Of a stretch of DNA of 64,000 nt, positions 18,220 to 26,161 are shown piece after piece; within the stretch, counting starts at the first letter, position 1, and each line of letters opens with the position of its first letter. Both the position numbers and the translations under genes were made by a program. The notes beneath the pieces are model-generated. The model did no database searches. It worked only from the letters and a program-made list of their open reading frames with translations, and had not been told where the DNA came from. Location: contig NZ_CP060632.1 of NCBI RefSeq assembly GCF_014337155.1, positions 784,501-848,500 on the forward strand, in the 5' to 3' direction. The stretch comes from Wujia chipingensis (lineage in GTDB: Bacteria; Bacillota; Clostridia; Lachnospirales; Lachnospiraceae).

Positions 18220-18633
18220 ATGTTAGTGATGACAAAAGCAGATTATGAGAAGATTCTGGAGCATTGCAAGAAGGGGCTGCCGAATGAATCCTGTGGATTG
18301 ATCGGCGGTGTCGTTGAAGATGGAAAGAGATATATCAAGAAGGTGTATCTGCTCACGAATATCGATGCGAGCAACGAGCATTTCTCGATGGACCCAAAGG
18401 AGCAACTTGCCGCAGTCAAGGACATGCGTGCAAATGGATACCAGCTGCTCGGCAACTTCCATTCTCATCCGGAATCCCCATCACGCCCGTCCGAGGAGGA
18501 CAAGCGTCTGGCATATGATTCCAAGGTGAATTATCTGATCCTTTCTTTGATGGATTTAGAAAACCCGGTATTGAACGCATTCCATATTGACGAGGAAAAA
18601 AATGTGACCAGGGAAGAACTTGTAATCGAATAA
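18220..18633 (+). CDS. JAMM/MPN+ metalloprotease (HcyD-like)
   Basis: A 137-residue zinc peptidase with the complete JAMM signature HSHP-x6-S-x2-D in NFHSHPESPSRPSEED, plus an upstream Glu (SCGLIGG, then VVED) typical of the Mec+/HcyD group. Its likely job is to clip the AF dipeptide from the HcyS tail. It closes the operon and is followed by a terminator-like hairpin. Two in-frame ATGs (18220, 18229) are possible; ribosome sites are weak for both. Confidence 0.87.
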   Translation: MLVMTKADYEKILEHCKKGLPNESCGLIGGVVEDGKRYIKKVYLLTNIDASNEHFSMDPKEQLAAVKDMRANGYQLLGNFHSHPESPSRPSEEDKRLAYDSKVNYLILSLMDLENPVLNAFHIDEEKNVTREELVIE

Positions 18634-18644
18634 GATTATTTGAG

Positions 18645-18670
18645 CGGCAGGAAGGGGATTCCTGCCGTTT
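18645..18670 (+). terminator. Probable terminator of the sulfur operon
   Basis: A perfect 9-bp GC-rich stem (CGGCAGGAA / TTCCTGCCG, loop GGGGA) lies 11 bases after the JAMM gene stop. The T tract is short (TTTCTG), so efficiency is uncertain. Confidence 0.65.
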
Positions 18671-18687
18671 CTGCGTGGTGAGCTGAC

Positions 18688-18890
18688 AGGATGTGGGCGT
18701 AGCGAGCGGGAAACGGGCTGAAAAACCCACGAGTTGGGTTCGGGAGACAGAAAAGCCGGCAGAAAACCCAGAACCGGAAACTAAATCGTAGAAGTGGAGC
18801 AGGATGTGGGCGTAGCGAGCGGGAAACGGGCTGAAAAACCCACGACGTGGGTTTCGGAGATAGAAAACCAAGCAGAAGACCCAGAACCGG
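18688..18890 (+). repeat. Tandem direct repeat, two copies with 113-bp period
   Basis: This is most of the 353-base gap between the JAMM gene and hemA. Copy 1 starts at 18688 and copy 2 at 18801. Both begin AGGATGTGGGCGTAGCGAGC and share about 45 identical bases, then diverge moderately to the common end CCCAGAACCGGAA. Each carries a small hairpin: AACCCA/TGGGTT in copy 1 and AACCCAC/GTGGGTT in copy 2. An 88-codon frame crosses it on the - strand but has no ribosome site. Confidence 0.85.
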
Positions 18891-18911
18891 AAGCAAGAGC
18901 AATTTCTAAGG

Positions 18912-18940
18912 TTGATTGAAAGAAGAATGTCAATTATAAT
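18912..18940 (+). promoter_or_regulatory. Promoter of hemA
   Basis: TTGATT (18912-18917) and TATAAT (18935-18940) are separated by 17 bases, giving a start about 40 bases upstream of the hemA ATG. Confidence 0.8.
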
Positions 18941-18986
18941 ATGTAGTATGTATATGAATAAAAACAGTTAACAGGAAGAAGCACCT

Positions 18987-20147
18987 ATGATATGCATCAG
19001 TATCACACATAAGAATTTAACAGCGGCGAAGCGGGAGTGCTTTGCCTGCAATGATGAGGAACAGATAAAACTGGCAGGTGCCGTGGCGAAGACATATCCG
19101 GAAGCCGGGTTGGTTTTACTTATGACATGTAATCGAAGCGAAATCTATATGAGCGGCACGGACACGGATTTCGTATGGCTGGAACAGCAGTTTGCGGATA
19201 CAAAGAAATTCCCGGTCGAGGCGTTGAAGGGTGCGGCTATGCGGTATGAAGGAAAAAGCTGCCTGACACATCTGTGCCGCGTAGTCTGTGGACTGGATTC
19301 TGCTGTGCTTGGAGAGGTTGAAATTATAAGACAGGTCAAGCAGGCGTATCTTGCGGCGAAAGAGCGCGGGCAGACCGATGCGGAAATGAATATGGTATTT
19401 CAAGGGGCACTGCGGCTTGCCAAGGAAGTGGCTGAGACTTCACAGATGACGCATCTTCCGGTATCCGTCGGAACACTTGCATGTACGGCGGCGTTGGAGT
19501 CTGGTGCGGGAAAACATATCCTCATCATCGGAGCTGCCGGGCAGATGGGAAGCATCGTGATGCGGGATCTGCTCGATGCGGATACGCAGGTACAGATCGT
19601 CGGGACGAGCCGGAAGCATAAGCAGGCATTGCAGAAAATCCTCTCACATGAGCGGGTGCAATGGGTGCATTACGACCAACGGTATGAATATCTAAACTGG
19701 GCGGATGTGATTATTAGTGTGACGGACAGTCCGCATTATACATTTCTTGCAGATAAGGTAGCGGAAGTACGGAAGGAAACGAAACCACAGTTGTTCTTAG
19801 ACCTTGCGATTCCACGGGATATTGATGCAGAGATCGGAAGACTTTCCAGCTGCGTCGTGAAAGATCTCGACTATATCAAGTCGCTTGCGACGGAAAATAA
19901 CCGAAAGAAACTTTCCGAGGCAAAGAAGATTGAATTACTGATTGAAGAACATGTGGACGAGATGCAGAAGCTGCTTGCATTTCGTGCATTTGTCGGGACG
20001 AGGAAGGACATCACGGAGAAGCTTGGCGAGAAATCCGCGATGTGGCTTTTGTACCAGTTGAAAGACGTTCTGGATGCACAGGACTTAAATCACGTATTAA
20101 AGGGGATAGAAGATGGCGTATTTTCCATTCATGATACAACTCGATGA
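18987..20147 (+). CDS. hemA: Glutamyl-tRNA reductase
   Basis: A 386-residue enzyme for the first step of C5 tetrapyrrole synthesis. The nucleophilic cysteine is in MTCNRSEIYMSG (about residue 50), then HLCRVVCGLDSAVLGEVEIIRQVK, and the NADPH fold HILIIGAAGQMGSIVMRDL. Slightly short but complete. It begins the siroheme set that is completed by genes at 20113-34298. The ribosome site is AGGAAG. Its 3' end overlaps the next gene by 35 bases. Confidence 0.93.
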   Translation: MICISITHKNLTAAKRECFACNDEEQIKLAGAVAKTYPEAGLVLLMTCNRSEIYMSGTDTDFVWLEQQFADTKKFPVEALKGAAMRYEGKSCLTHLCRVVCGLDSAVLGEVEIIRQVKQAYLAAKERGQTDAEMNMVFQGALRLAKEVAETSQMTHLPVSVGTLACTAALESGAGKHILIIGAAGQMGSIVMRDLLDADTQVQIVGTSRKHKQALQKILSHERVQWVHYDQRYEYLNWADVIISVTDSPHYTFLADKVAEVRKETKPQLFLDLAIPRDIDAEIGRLSSCVVKDLDYIKSLATENNRKKLSEAKKIELLIEEHVDEMQKLLAFRAFVGTRKDITEKLGEKSAMWLLYQLKDVLDAQDLNHVLKGIEDGVFSIHDTTR

Positions 20148-21597
20148 TAAACAATGTCTGATCGTAGGCGGCGGTGCAGTTGCAGCGTGGAAGGCGGCAC
20201 AGATGTGTGAGTTTGGCGCATGTGTAACGGTGGTAGCACCGGAGATCTGCGCGGAACTGCTGGCTATCGCAGATACGGAACGAATAGATGAAACAGCAGG
20301 CATAGTAGAAAATATTGATGGTAATTGCCAGAAAAAGCCGGAACGAATCCGGGTGTGGAAGCGGGAAGTCACAGAGGCAGACATTTCCGGCATGGACGTT
20401 GTAATCATGGCGACAGATGATGCGGAGCTTAATTCGCAGTATGCGGAGCTTTGCAGAAGTAAGCATATATTGGTAAATGTGGTCGATGTGAAGAAGGATT
20501 GTGATTTCTATTTCCCGGCAATCATCAAGCAGGGGGAGGTCGTTGTTTCGGTGTCTACCGGAGGCAACAGTCCGATGCTTGCATCGAAGATCAAGAAGGA
20601 TATCCGGCAGACACTTCGGACAGACTATGGTCAGATCGCGGATGAGCTTGGAGCTATCCGGGAGAAAATTCTGGCAGAGGAGCCGGATGAACGGGCAAGA
20701 AAACGAAGATTTGCAGCAATTGTGGAGGCAAAAATGCAGGAACAGAGAATCCGGATCGGGACGCGGGGAAGCAGACTTGCGCAGATTCAGACAGATATGG
20801 TGATCGAACAATTAAAGAAGCATTACCCGGATGTGCGGTTTGAGAAAGTGATCGTGACGACAAAGGGTGACAAGCAGAAAGAGGCGGCAATCAGTTCCTT
20901 TGGAGGCAAGGCGGTGTTCGTGGAGGAAATCGAGGAAGCCTTGCTGGACGGTACGATCGATCTGGCGGTACACAGTGCGAAGGATATGCCGAATCCATGT
21001 AAGAAGGGGCTTGGCATTGCGGGCGTTCTGCCGCGTGCCTGCGTGCAGGATGTGCTGATCTATCGTGCGGATACGGATATCCGGTCGAAGAATACATTTA
21101 CCGTGGGAACCGGAAGCTTGCGCAGACGCAGCCAGATTAAGGAGATATACCCACAGGCAGAGTGCATGGAACTTCGGGGAAATGTCACGACGCGCATACA
21201 GAAATTGCGGGATGGCTTATATGATGCGATCATCCTTGCGGCGGCGGGAATCGAACGGTTAGGTATCGAGAAGGAACCGGATCTTGTCTATGAATACCTC
21301 GATGTGGATGCGATGCTTCCGGCAGCCGGACAGGGTATTATTGCGATGGAAGCGTGTGAGGGGACTCTTCCGTATCATATGGCAGAGACAATCAGTGATG
21401 CGGAGACAGAGGGCTGTCTGCGTGCCGAGCGTGCGGTTGTCCGTGAGATGGAAGCGGGCTGCCATGAGCCAATCGGTGTATATGCGACATGGAAGGATGA
21501 CAAGACTATGCAGGTGCGCGTGATGAATGCCCGGAGTGGAAAGGTCAAGCGGGAGGTGTGGGAACGAGAAAAGGAAGACGCAAATGATCTTGAATAA
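20113..21597 (+). CDS. hemC: Precorrin-2 dehydrogenase / hydroxymethylbilane synthase fusion (SirC-HemC)
   Basis: A 494-residue bifunctional protein. Residues 1-205 are a Met8/CysG-N type NAD-dependent precorrin-2 dehydrogenase (CLIVGGGAVAAWKAAQ, VIMATDDAELN, VSVSTGGNSPMLASKIK). From residue 208 it is porphobilinogen deaminase (IRIGTRGSRLAQIQ, DLAVHSAKDMP, GTGSLRRRSQI, PAAGQGIIA), with the dipyrromethane cysteine in MEAGCHEPIG. The last 20-25 residues usual for HemC are missing: the frame stops at 21595, and the next bases in the +1 frame read LGEKAYNRVKEE-like sequence after a shift. This suggests a 3' frameshift near the left edge of the accessory island. Confidence 0.9.
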   Translation: MAYFPFMIQLDDKQCLIVGGGAVAAWKAAQMCEFGACVTVVAPEICAELLAIADTERIDETAGIVENIDGNCQKKPERIRVWKREVTEADISGMDVVIMATDDAELNSQYAELCRSKHILVNVVDVKKDCDFYFPAIIKQGEVVVSVSTGGNSPMLASKIKKDIRQTLRTDYGQIADELGAIREKILAEEPDERARKRRFAAIVEAKMQEQRIRIGTRGSRLAQIQTDMVIEQLKKHYPDVRFEKVIVTTKGDKQKEAAISSFGGKAVFVEEIEEALLDGTIDLAVHSAKDMPNPCKKGLGIAGVLPRACVQDVLIYRADTDIRSKNTFTVGTGSLRRRSQIKEIYPQAECMELRGNVTTRIQKLRDGLYDAIILAAAGIERLGIEKEPDLVYEYLDVDAMLPAAGQGIIAMEACEGTLPYHMAETISDAETEGCLRAERAVVREMEAGCHEPIGVYATWKDDKTMQVRVMNARSGKVKREVWEREKEDANDLE

Positions 21598-21643
21598 TGG
21601 GGAGAAAGCATATAATCGTGTCAAGGAAGAGAGGTGCGGATCT

Positions 21644-22384
21644 ATGAAAATAAAATTCGACAACATAACTGCAAAAACTGCGAAATACTGTGCACTTATA
21701 TTTACGGTGCTGTTGCTTATCGGTCTGGTTTTTTCATTTCTCGAAATCCCCGGTACAGAGGTGTTCTATATCATGGCTGTTTATACAGGTGTGCTTGTAG
21801 GACTTCCGTGTTATGTTGTGCTTTTCGCTGCAAAGCTGTATTTTGCCCGTTTGCGGGCCTACGGCTACGAAATCCCGGATAATAAAAAAATATATGGGAA
21901 TAATCTGAACAATCTTCCGAAGACGCGTGAGGCAGGAAGATCGCTTTTTGCAAAGCACAGCCGGATTGGGATGTGGATGTATTTCGCATGCTTTGTCTTG
22001 TTTCTGGTGGTGGATGTGATGTATCTGATCAAATGGCATTTTATGAAGGGGCATTTTATGAAGGATATCTGTACATTTCTGTTCACCGTGTGTCTGGTTC
22101 TGGACAGCGTCTGGCTTATTCTTGCGGTAATTATGTGGCGGCAGAGAAATACAGAGAAGTACCGGGATGATGTGGAATGTGACAAAATGCGCAAAGAGCG
22201 CCTGAATCTTGAGAATATTATTGTATTTGCAATCTTCTGGGCGATCGTCTGTGCAGTTGCATGTATTCAGGCGATGACGACAACGAAATATATGGATAAG
22301 GTGCAGAGGGAGAATGCACAAGTGGCTGCGTCTGAATTAAAAATGGCGGATAATACGGTGGAATTAGGAAATTATGAATCATAA
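21644..22384 (+). CDS. Membrane protein of unknown function
   Basis: A 246-residue protein with about five predicted membrane segments (roughly 18-38, 45-70, 108-128, 140-160, 190-212) and charged loops. I do not recognise the family. GAGAGG precedes the ATG at 21644; a longer in-frame extension to 21527 lies inside hemC and is not credible. A 15-base tandem duplication inside the gene makes the repeated peptide HFMKGHFMKD. It is the first gene of the accessory island that separates hemC from cobA-hemD. Confidence 0.7.
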   Translation: MKIKFDNITAKTAKYCALIFTVLLLIGLVFSFLEIPGTEVFYIMAVYTGVLVGLPCYVVLFAAKLYFARLRAYGYEIPDNKKIYGNNLNNLPKTREAGRSLFAKHSRIGMWMYFACFVLFLVVDVMYLIKWHFMKGHFMKDICTFLFTVCLVLDSVWLILAVIMWRQRNTEKYRDDVECDKMRKERLNLENIIVFAIFWAIVCAVACIQAMTTTKYMDKVQRENAQVAASELKMADNTVELGNYES

Positions 22385-22437
22385 AGAAAAACTATATCGA
22401 GAAATTAAAAAGTTCACAAAATGGGCGGATCCATGCA

Positions 22438-22893
22438 TTGCTGTTTGTAATAGCCAGAGATAATGAGTGTGAGGAGCTTGTAGAAGAGAAACTGGTGTTG
22501 CACAGGGACTGGTTTGAATTGCTTGCAAAAAAAAGCATTGGATCAAAATATGTGAATGCAGAGTGGCAGTTTGCGAAGCATCTTGGAGATTGCGAGGGTT
22601 GTGATCCGGAACTTATATTTTCATTTATTAAATCGGAGTATGAATATACTTCCAGAATGGCACTTCAGACGATGGCAGAATTAAAGCCGGAATGTGCGGA
22701 ACGCTATGCGTTTGAATTTTGGGATCGTGGGAAATATCCGGCAGGTTCTTCGGAAGATGAATATCAAAAAATCATGGCGTTGCATGTATTGGCGAAGCTC
22801 AACTCACCGAGATTAGAAGCGTATCTGGAGCGGGCGAAGCAATCGGATTATAAGTGGTTGCGGAAAAATGCAGAGGAGCTATCGGCAAAATAA
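22438..22893 (+). CDS. HEAT-repeat-like protein, start uncertain
   Basis: A 151-residue, helix-rich, soluble protein with repeated A/L-rich helices (YTSRMALQTMAEL, YQKIMALHVLAKL), resembling short HEAT or DNA-alkylation-repeat-like proteins of unknown function. The given start is a TTG with no ribosome site. Protein-like sequence continues upstream in the same frame (IEKLKSSQNGRIHALLF) back to a stop at 22375 with no standard start codon. An ATG with a ribosome site at 22374 is in another frame and runs into a stop after 29 codons. The gene may be 5'-damaged or use a rare start. Confidence 0.5.
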   Translation: MLFVIARDNECEELVEEKLVLHRDWFELLAKKSIGSKYVNAEWQFAKHLGDCEGCDPELIFSFIKSEYEYTSRMALQTMAELKPECAERYAFEFWDRGKYPAGSSEDEYQKIMALHVLAKLNSPRLEAYLERAKQSDYKWLRKNAEELSAK

Positions 22894-22917
22894 AATTGAA
22901 AATCAAGATCAATATCA

Positions 22918-22946
22918 TTGAGATATATTGCCGATAATGCTATAAT
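22918..22946 (+). promoter_or_regulatory. Promoter of the Fic gene
   Basis: TTGAGA (22918-22923) and TATAAT (22941-22946) with a 17-base spacer. It predicts transcription from about 22953 and rules out an upstream start codon at 22918. Confidence 0.75.
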
Positions 22947-22980
22947 TATTCCGATAAACGTTTGTTTTATGGAGGTATGT

Positions 22981-23877
22981 ATGAGATATATTGGCGTAAA
23001 AGAAGCTGCTACAAAATGGAATATATCAGAGAGAAGTGTGAGAAATTATTGCACAAATGGAAGAATACCGGGAGCTGTTTTAGACGGGAAAACGTGGGAT
23101 ATACCGGAAGATGCAGTAAAGCCACAGAGGAAGAAACGGACAGAGAAGATAGAAACAGATTTACTGTCACGTTTGAGAATGGAAAAAGAATCGGGTATTT
23201 CGGGTGGAATATATCATAAGATACAGATTGAATTAACATATAATTCAAATCATATAGAGGGAAGCAGACTTACGCACGATCAAACAAGATATATCTTTGA
23301 AACGAACACAATTGGGATACAGGATGGTACCGTAAATGTTGATGATATCGTAGAGACGGCAAATCATTTTACATGTATAGATCTGATTATCGAGCAGGCG
23401 CATTATAAGTTAAGTGAAGCCTTTATTAAGCAGCTTCATGCTATTTTGAAATCGGGCACATCGGATAGTCGCAAATCATGGTTTGCGGTTGGTGATTATA
23501 AAAGATTTGCAAATGAAGTTGGTGGGAGTGTGACGACGAAACCGGAGCAGGTTGCAAAAGAAATGAGACAATTATTAAAACAGTATAATGCCGATTCTGC
23601 AAAAACATTGGAAGATATTATAGAATTTCATTATATGTTTGAAAAAATTCATCCGTTTCAGGATGGAAATGGACGTGTTGGCAGATTGATCATGTTCAAA
23701 GAATGTCTTCGTAATGGAATTACACCTTTTATCATTGAGGATGATATCAAGGAATTTTATTATCGGGGATTGAAAGAGTGGAAGAATGAGCGGGGGTATT
23801 TGATAGATACATGTTTGACCGCACAAGACAGATTTAAGGCGTATATGGATTATTTTCAGCTTAGGTATCAGGATTAG
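22981..23877 (+). CDS. Fic-family AMPylase with N-terminal HTH
   Basis: A 298-residue protein. Residues 1-45 form a helix-turn-helix of MerR/excisionase type (VKEAATKWNISERSVRNYC). The Fic core follows, with the catalytic motif HPFQDGNGRVGR near residue 220-231. An inhibitory S-x-x-x-E-G motif (SNHIEGS) lies N-terminal to the core near residue 87, as in class II self-inhibited Fic proteins. Such enzymes transfer AMP to hydroxyls on target proteins. The start uses ATGGAGGT upstream. No separate antitoxin is adjacent, which fits built-in inhibition. Confidence 0.9.
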   Translation: MRYIGVKEAATKWNISERSVRNYCTNGRIPGAVLDGKTWDIPEDAVKPQRKKRTEKIETDLLSRLRMEKESGISGGIYHKIQIELTYNSNHIEGSRLTHDQTRYIFETNTIGIQDGTVNVDDIVETANHFTCIDLIIEQAHYKLSEAFIKQLHAILKSGTSDSRKSWFAVGDYKRFANEVGGSVTTKPEQVAKEMRQLLKQYNADSAKTLEDIIEFHYMFEKIHPFQDGNGRVGRLIMFKECLRNGITPFIIEDDIKEFYYRGLKEWKNERGYLIDTCLTAQDRFKAYMDYFQLRYQD

Positions 23878-23901
23878 GATGCATTTTTGTATAAATATTG
23901 A

Positions 23902-23938
23902 TTTATCTCCCAAAAACACATTGAAATTGGGAGATAAA
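23902..23938 (+). promoter_or_regulatory. 12-bp hairpin before a damaged membrane gene
   Basis: A perfect 12-bp stem TTTATCTCCCAA / TTGGGAGATAAA (13-base loop) lies between the Fic gene and the next start. No T tract follows. The left arm CTCCCAA could also pair with the TTGGGAGG of the ribosome site at 23946, so alternative folding is possible. Confidence 0.45.
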
Positions 23939-23958
23939 CGGTAACTTGGGAGGAGTAC

Positions 23959-24418
23959 ATGAGCGGTTTGTATGAACATTATCCAATAGCAATGTGGATA
24001 ATCGACGGAGTTTTCTGGGCGATTGGCTTGCTGTGCTGGATCGCTACTTATGTTGCGGCACCGCTTGAAAGCAAGAAACGGGGATATCGTGTTTCCGGAG
24101 TGCCGGGAGTTCCTTGCGTATTCTTCTTGCTGGCAGGTTTTCCTCACCGAATAAATGGTTGATGCTTATTGCACTGCTTGATTTTAGTCTTACATACTTG
24201 CCGGTCTTTTTGTTGAAAGAACATCTGAAAAAAAGAAAAAACAAGGATATAAAAAGGTAAAGCTGGTATTTTATTGTGATTTTTCAGAAGAAAAAAATGA
24301 GCTGCATGTGAGTGGTAAATTAAATAATTTGCAAAAAGCGGACATTGAAGAAAATATTGTTTCCTGTAATGTATTAGAAGCAAGCTCACCAATCGCAAAG
24401 GGGATATGCACAGCAATT
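23959..24418 (+). pseudogene. Frameshifted small membrane protein gene and remnant
   Basis: A good ribosome site (GGGAGGAG) leads into a 67-codon frame with one clear membrane helix (MWIIDGVFWAIGLLCWIA). After FFLLAGF it runs out of frame. Shifting one base at the TTTT near 24140 continues a coherent membrane protein (SPNKWLMLIALLDFSLTYL, then FLLKEHLKKRK) to about 24260. A further shift in the A-rich stretch gives KVKLVFYCDFSEEKNELHV and onward to a stop near 24420. I read this as one or two decayed genes of unknown function. Confidence 0.55.
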
Positions 24419-24455
24419 TGAATAAATAATATAGGAATGATAATGTTTGCTATTG

Positions 24456-24484
24456 TTGACTATATAACGTATAACGTTTATAAT
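24456..24484 (+). promoter_or_regulatory. hipBA promoter with embedded operator
   Basis: TTGACT (24456-24461) and TATAAT (24479-24484) with a 17-base spacer. The spacer holds the inverted repeat AACGT-ATA-ACGTT (24466-24478), extended to near-symmetry at 24463-24481. This position fits autorepression by the HipB-like antitoxin. Confidence 0.75.
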
Positions 24485-24514
24485 AATAAACATTGAAAAG
24501 AAAAGGATATAAAA

Positions 24515-24835
24515 ATGAAAAAAGCAGTGTATAACATATTACCCGAAACAGAAGATATATTGAAAACAATGGGAGAGCAGATTAAATTAGCAAGATTAAG
24601 ACGTGATTTGCCCGTGGAATTAGTGGCTGAACGTGCAGGAATCAGTAGATCTTCTTTGTGGAAGGTCGAGTCAGGAAGTCCGGCGGTTGCGATTGGGATT
24701 TATGCCGCTGTTTTGCATGCATTAGGAGGTATGGACAAGGATATGCTTCTTGTAGCGAAGGATGATGAAATGGGCAGGCAGATGCAGGATCTTAATCTCC
24801 TGACAAAGAAGCGTGCAACAAGGAGAAAAAAATAA
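24515..24835 (+). CDS. hipB: HipB-like XRE-family antitoxin/repressor
   Basis: A 106-residue protein with a helix-turn-helix near residues 22-75 (LRRDLPVELVAERAGISRSS). It is immediately followed by a HipA kinase gene with a one-base TAATG overlap, the standard HipBA layout. As antitoxin it would bind HipA and repress the shared promoter through the palindrome between the -35 and -10 boxes. AT content is higher than in the flanking siroheme genes. Confidence 0.88.
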   Translation: MKKAVYNILPETEDILKTMGEQIKLARLRRDLPVELVAERAGISRSSLWKVESGSPAVAIGIYAAVLHALGGMDKDMLLVAKDDEMGRQMQDLNLLTKKRATRRKK

Positions 24836-26097
24836 TGGTGATAGACGAAAAAATCATATATGTATATGATGATTTTTCAGAAGATAGTCCATGTTTAATC
24901 GGAAAGCTTTATGTTGGAGTTATTAAGGGCGGAGAAACATATTCTTTCGAATACGATGCCGACTGGTTGGCTAAAAATAAAATGAGAGTCAGCCTTGATC
25001 CGCAGTTGCAACCGTTCACAGGACGGCAATTTCCAACAGGAAAAAATATTTTTGGCATGTTTTCGGATGCGTCTCCAGACAGGTGGGGACGTGTGCTTAT
25101 GAACAAAAGGGAACGCATACTTGCTGGAAGAGAACAAAGAAAACCAAGAAAACTGCATGATAGTGATTATCTGCTGGGGGTATACGACGAAACCAGAATG
25201 GGAGGGATTCGTTTTAAGCTTGATCCCGACGGACTATTTCTTTCTGATGACAAGGAAACCGCAACACCTCCATGGACAAAACTAAGGACATTGGAGGAGG
25301 CTTCCCGAAATTTTGAAAATGATGAAAAAGGAATTACAGACGAATGGTTGAACCAGTTAATAAAGCTGGGATCTTCTTTGGGTGGCGCAAGACCAAAGGC
25401 TACGGTAATGGATACAGAAGGCGAATTGTGGATAGCTAAATTTCCATCAAAGAATGATGAATGTGACACAGGGGCGTGGGAAAAGGTTGTTCATGATTTG
25501 GCAAGATTGTGTGGACTGAATGTTCCGGAATCTAAATTAGAAAAATTCTCAAAACTTGGAAGTACCTTTCTTGTCAGACGTTTTGATAGAGATGGTAATA
25601 GAAGAATACACTTTGCCTCGGCAATGACATTGCTTGGAAAGACAGATGGCGCTTCTGCTGAGAATGGGACAAGTTATTTGGATATTGTTTCATTTATTAA
25701 GGCTTTTGGATCGAATCCAAAGGCTGATTTGATGGAATTATGGAAACGAATTGTATTCAATATGGCGGTTACTAATACAGATGATCATCTTCGTAACCAT
25801 GCGTTTCTATTTGCAGATAATGGTTGGAAGTTGTCACCTTTGTACGACGTAAATCCTGTTCCATATGGTGATGAATTATCACTTTTAGTAGATGACCGTG
25901 ATAACAACATATCGATAGAACTGGCGATTAATACCGCAAACCGTTTTGGAATTCAGAGAGAGGTGGCGGAAAATGAGGCAGAGGAAATACTTACAATTGT
26001 CAGGAATAATTGGGAAAAAAAGGCAAAAGAATATGACCTTTCACGGGGACAAATAGAATATATGCGTCCTGCATTTGATGCATGTTATAACAAGTAG
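24835..26097 (+). CDS. hipA: HipA-family serine/threonine kinase toxin
   Basis: A 420-residue full-length HipA with N-terminal and kinase domains. Seen motifs are the LGSSLGGARPKA glycine-rich loop, the lysine in LWIAKFPSK, the STFLVRRFDRDG strand, the catalytic loop NMAVTNTDDHLRNHAF and the DFG-equivalent LSPLYDVNP. HipA kinases phosphorylate tRNA synthetases and cause dormancy; the target here is unknown. All key residues appear intact, so this is probably a working toxin-antitoxin pair. Confidence 0.9.
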   Translation: MVIDEKIIYVYDDFSEDSPCLIGKLYVGVIKGGETYSFEYDADWLAKNKMRVSLDPQLQPFTGRQFPTGKNIFGMFSDASPDRWGRVLMNKRERILAGREQRKPRKLHDSDYLLGVYDETRMGGIRFKLDPDGLFLSDDKETATPPWTKLRTLEEASRNFENDEKGITDEWLNQLIKLGSSLGGARPKATVMDTEGELWIAKFPSKNDECDTGAWEKVVHDLARLCGLNVPESKLEKFSKLGSTFLVRRFDRDGNRRIHFASAMTLLGKTDGASAENGTSYLDIVSFIKAFGSNPKADLMELWKRIVFNMAVTNTDDHLRNHAFLFADNGWKLSPLYDVNPVPYGDELSLLVDDRDNNISIELAINTANRFGIQREVAENEAEEILTIVRNNWEKKAKEYDLSRGQIEYMRPAFDACYNK

Positions 26098-26161
26098 GAA
26101 CGTAGTATTTGTACCAATCTAAAGTTAGAGGATATTAATAAAAGCATTCGGAGGAATGACA

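Noticed and set aside
18636..18902. 88-codon - strand frame over the tandem repeats
   Set aside because: It arises from the repeat; no ribosome site and Pro/Ser/Phe-rich shadow composition.
22918..22980. Upstream start of the Fic gene
   Set aside because: The frame's first codon lies on the -35 box of the promoter, and the ribosome site supports 22981.
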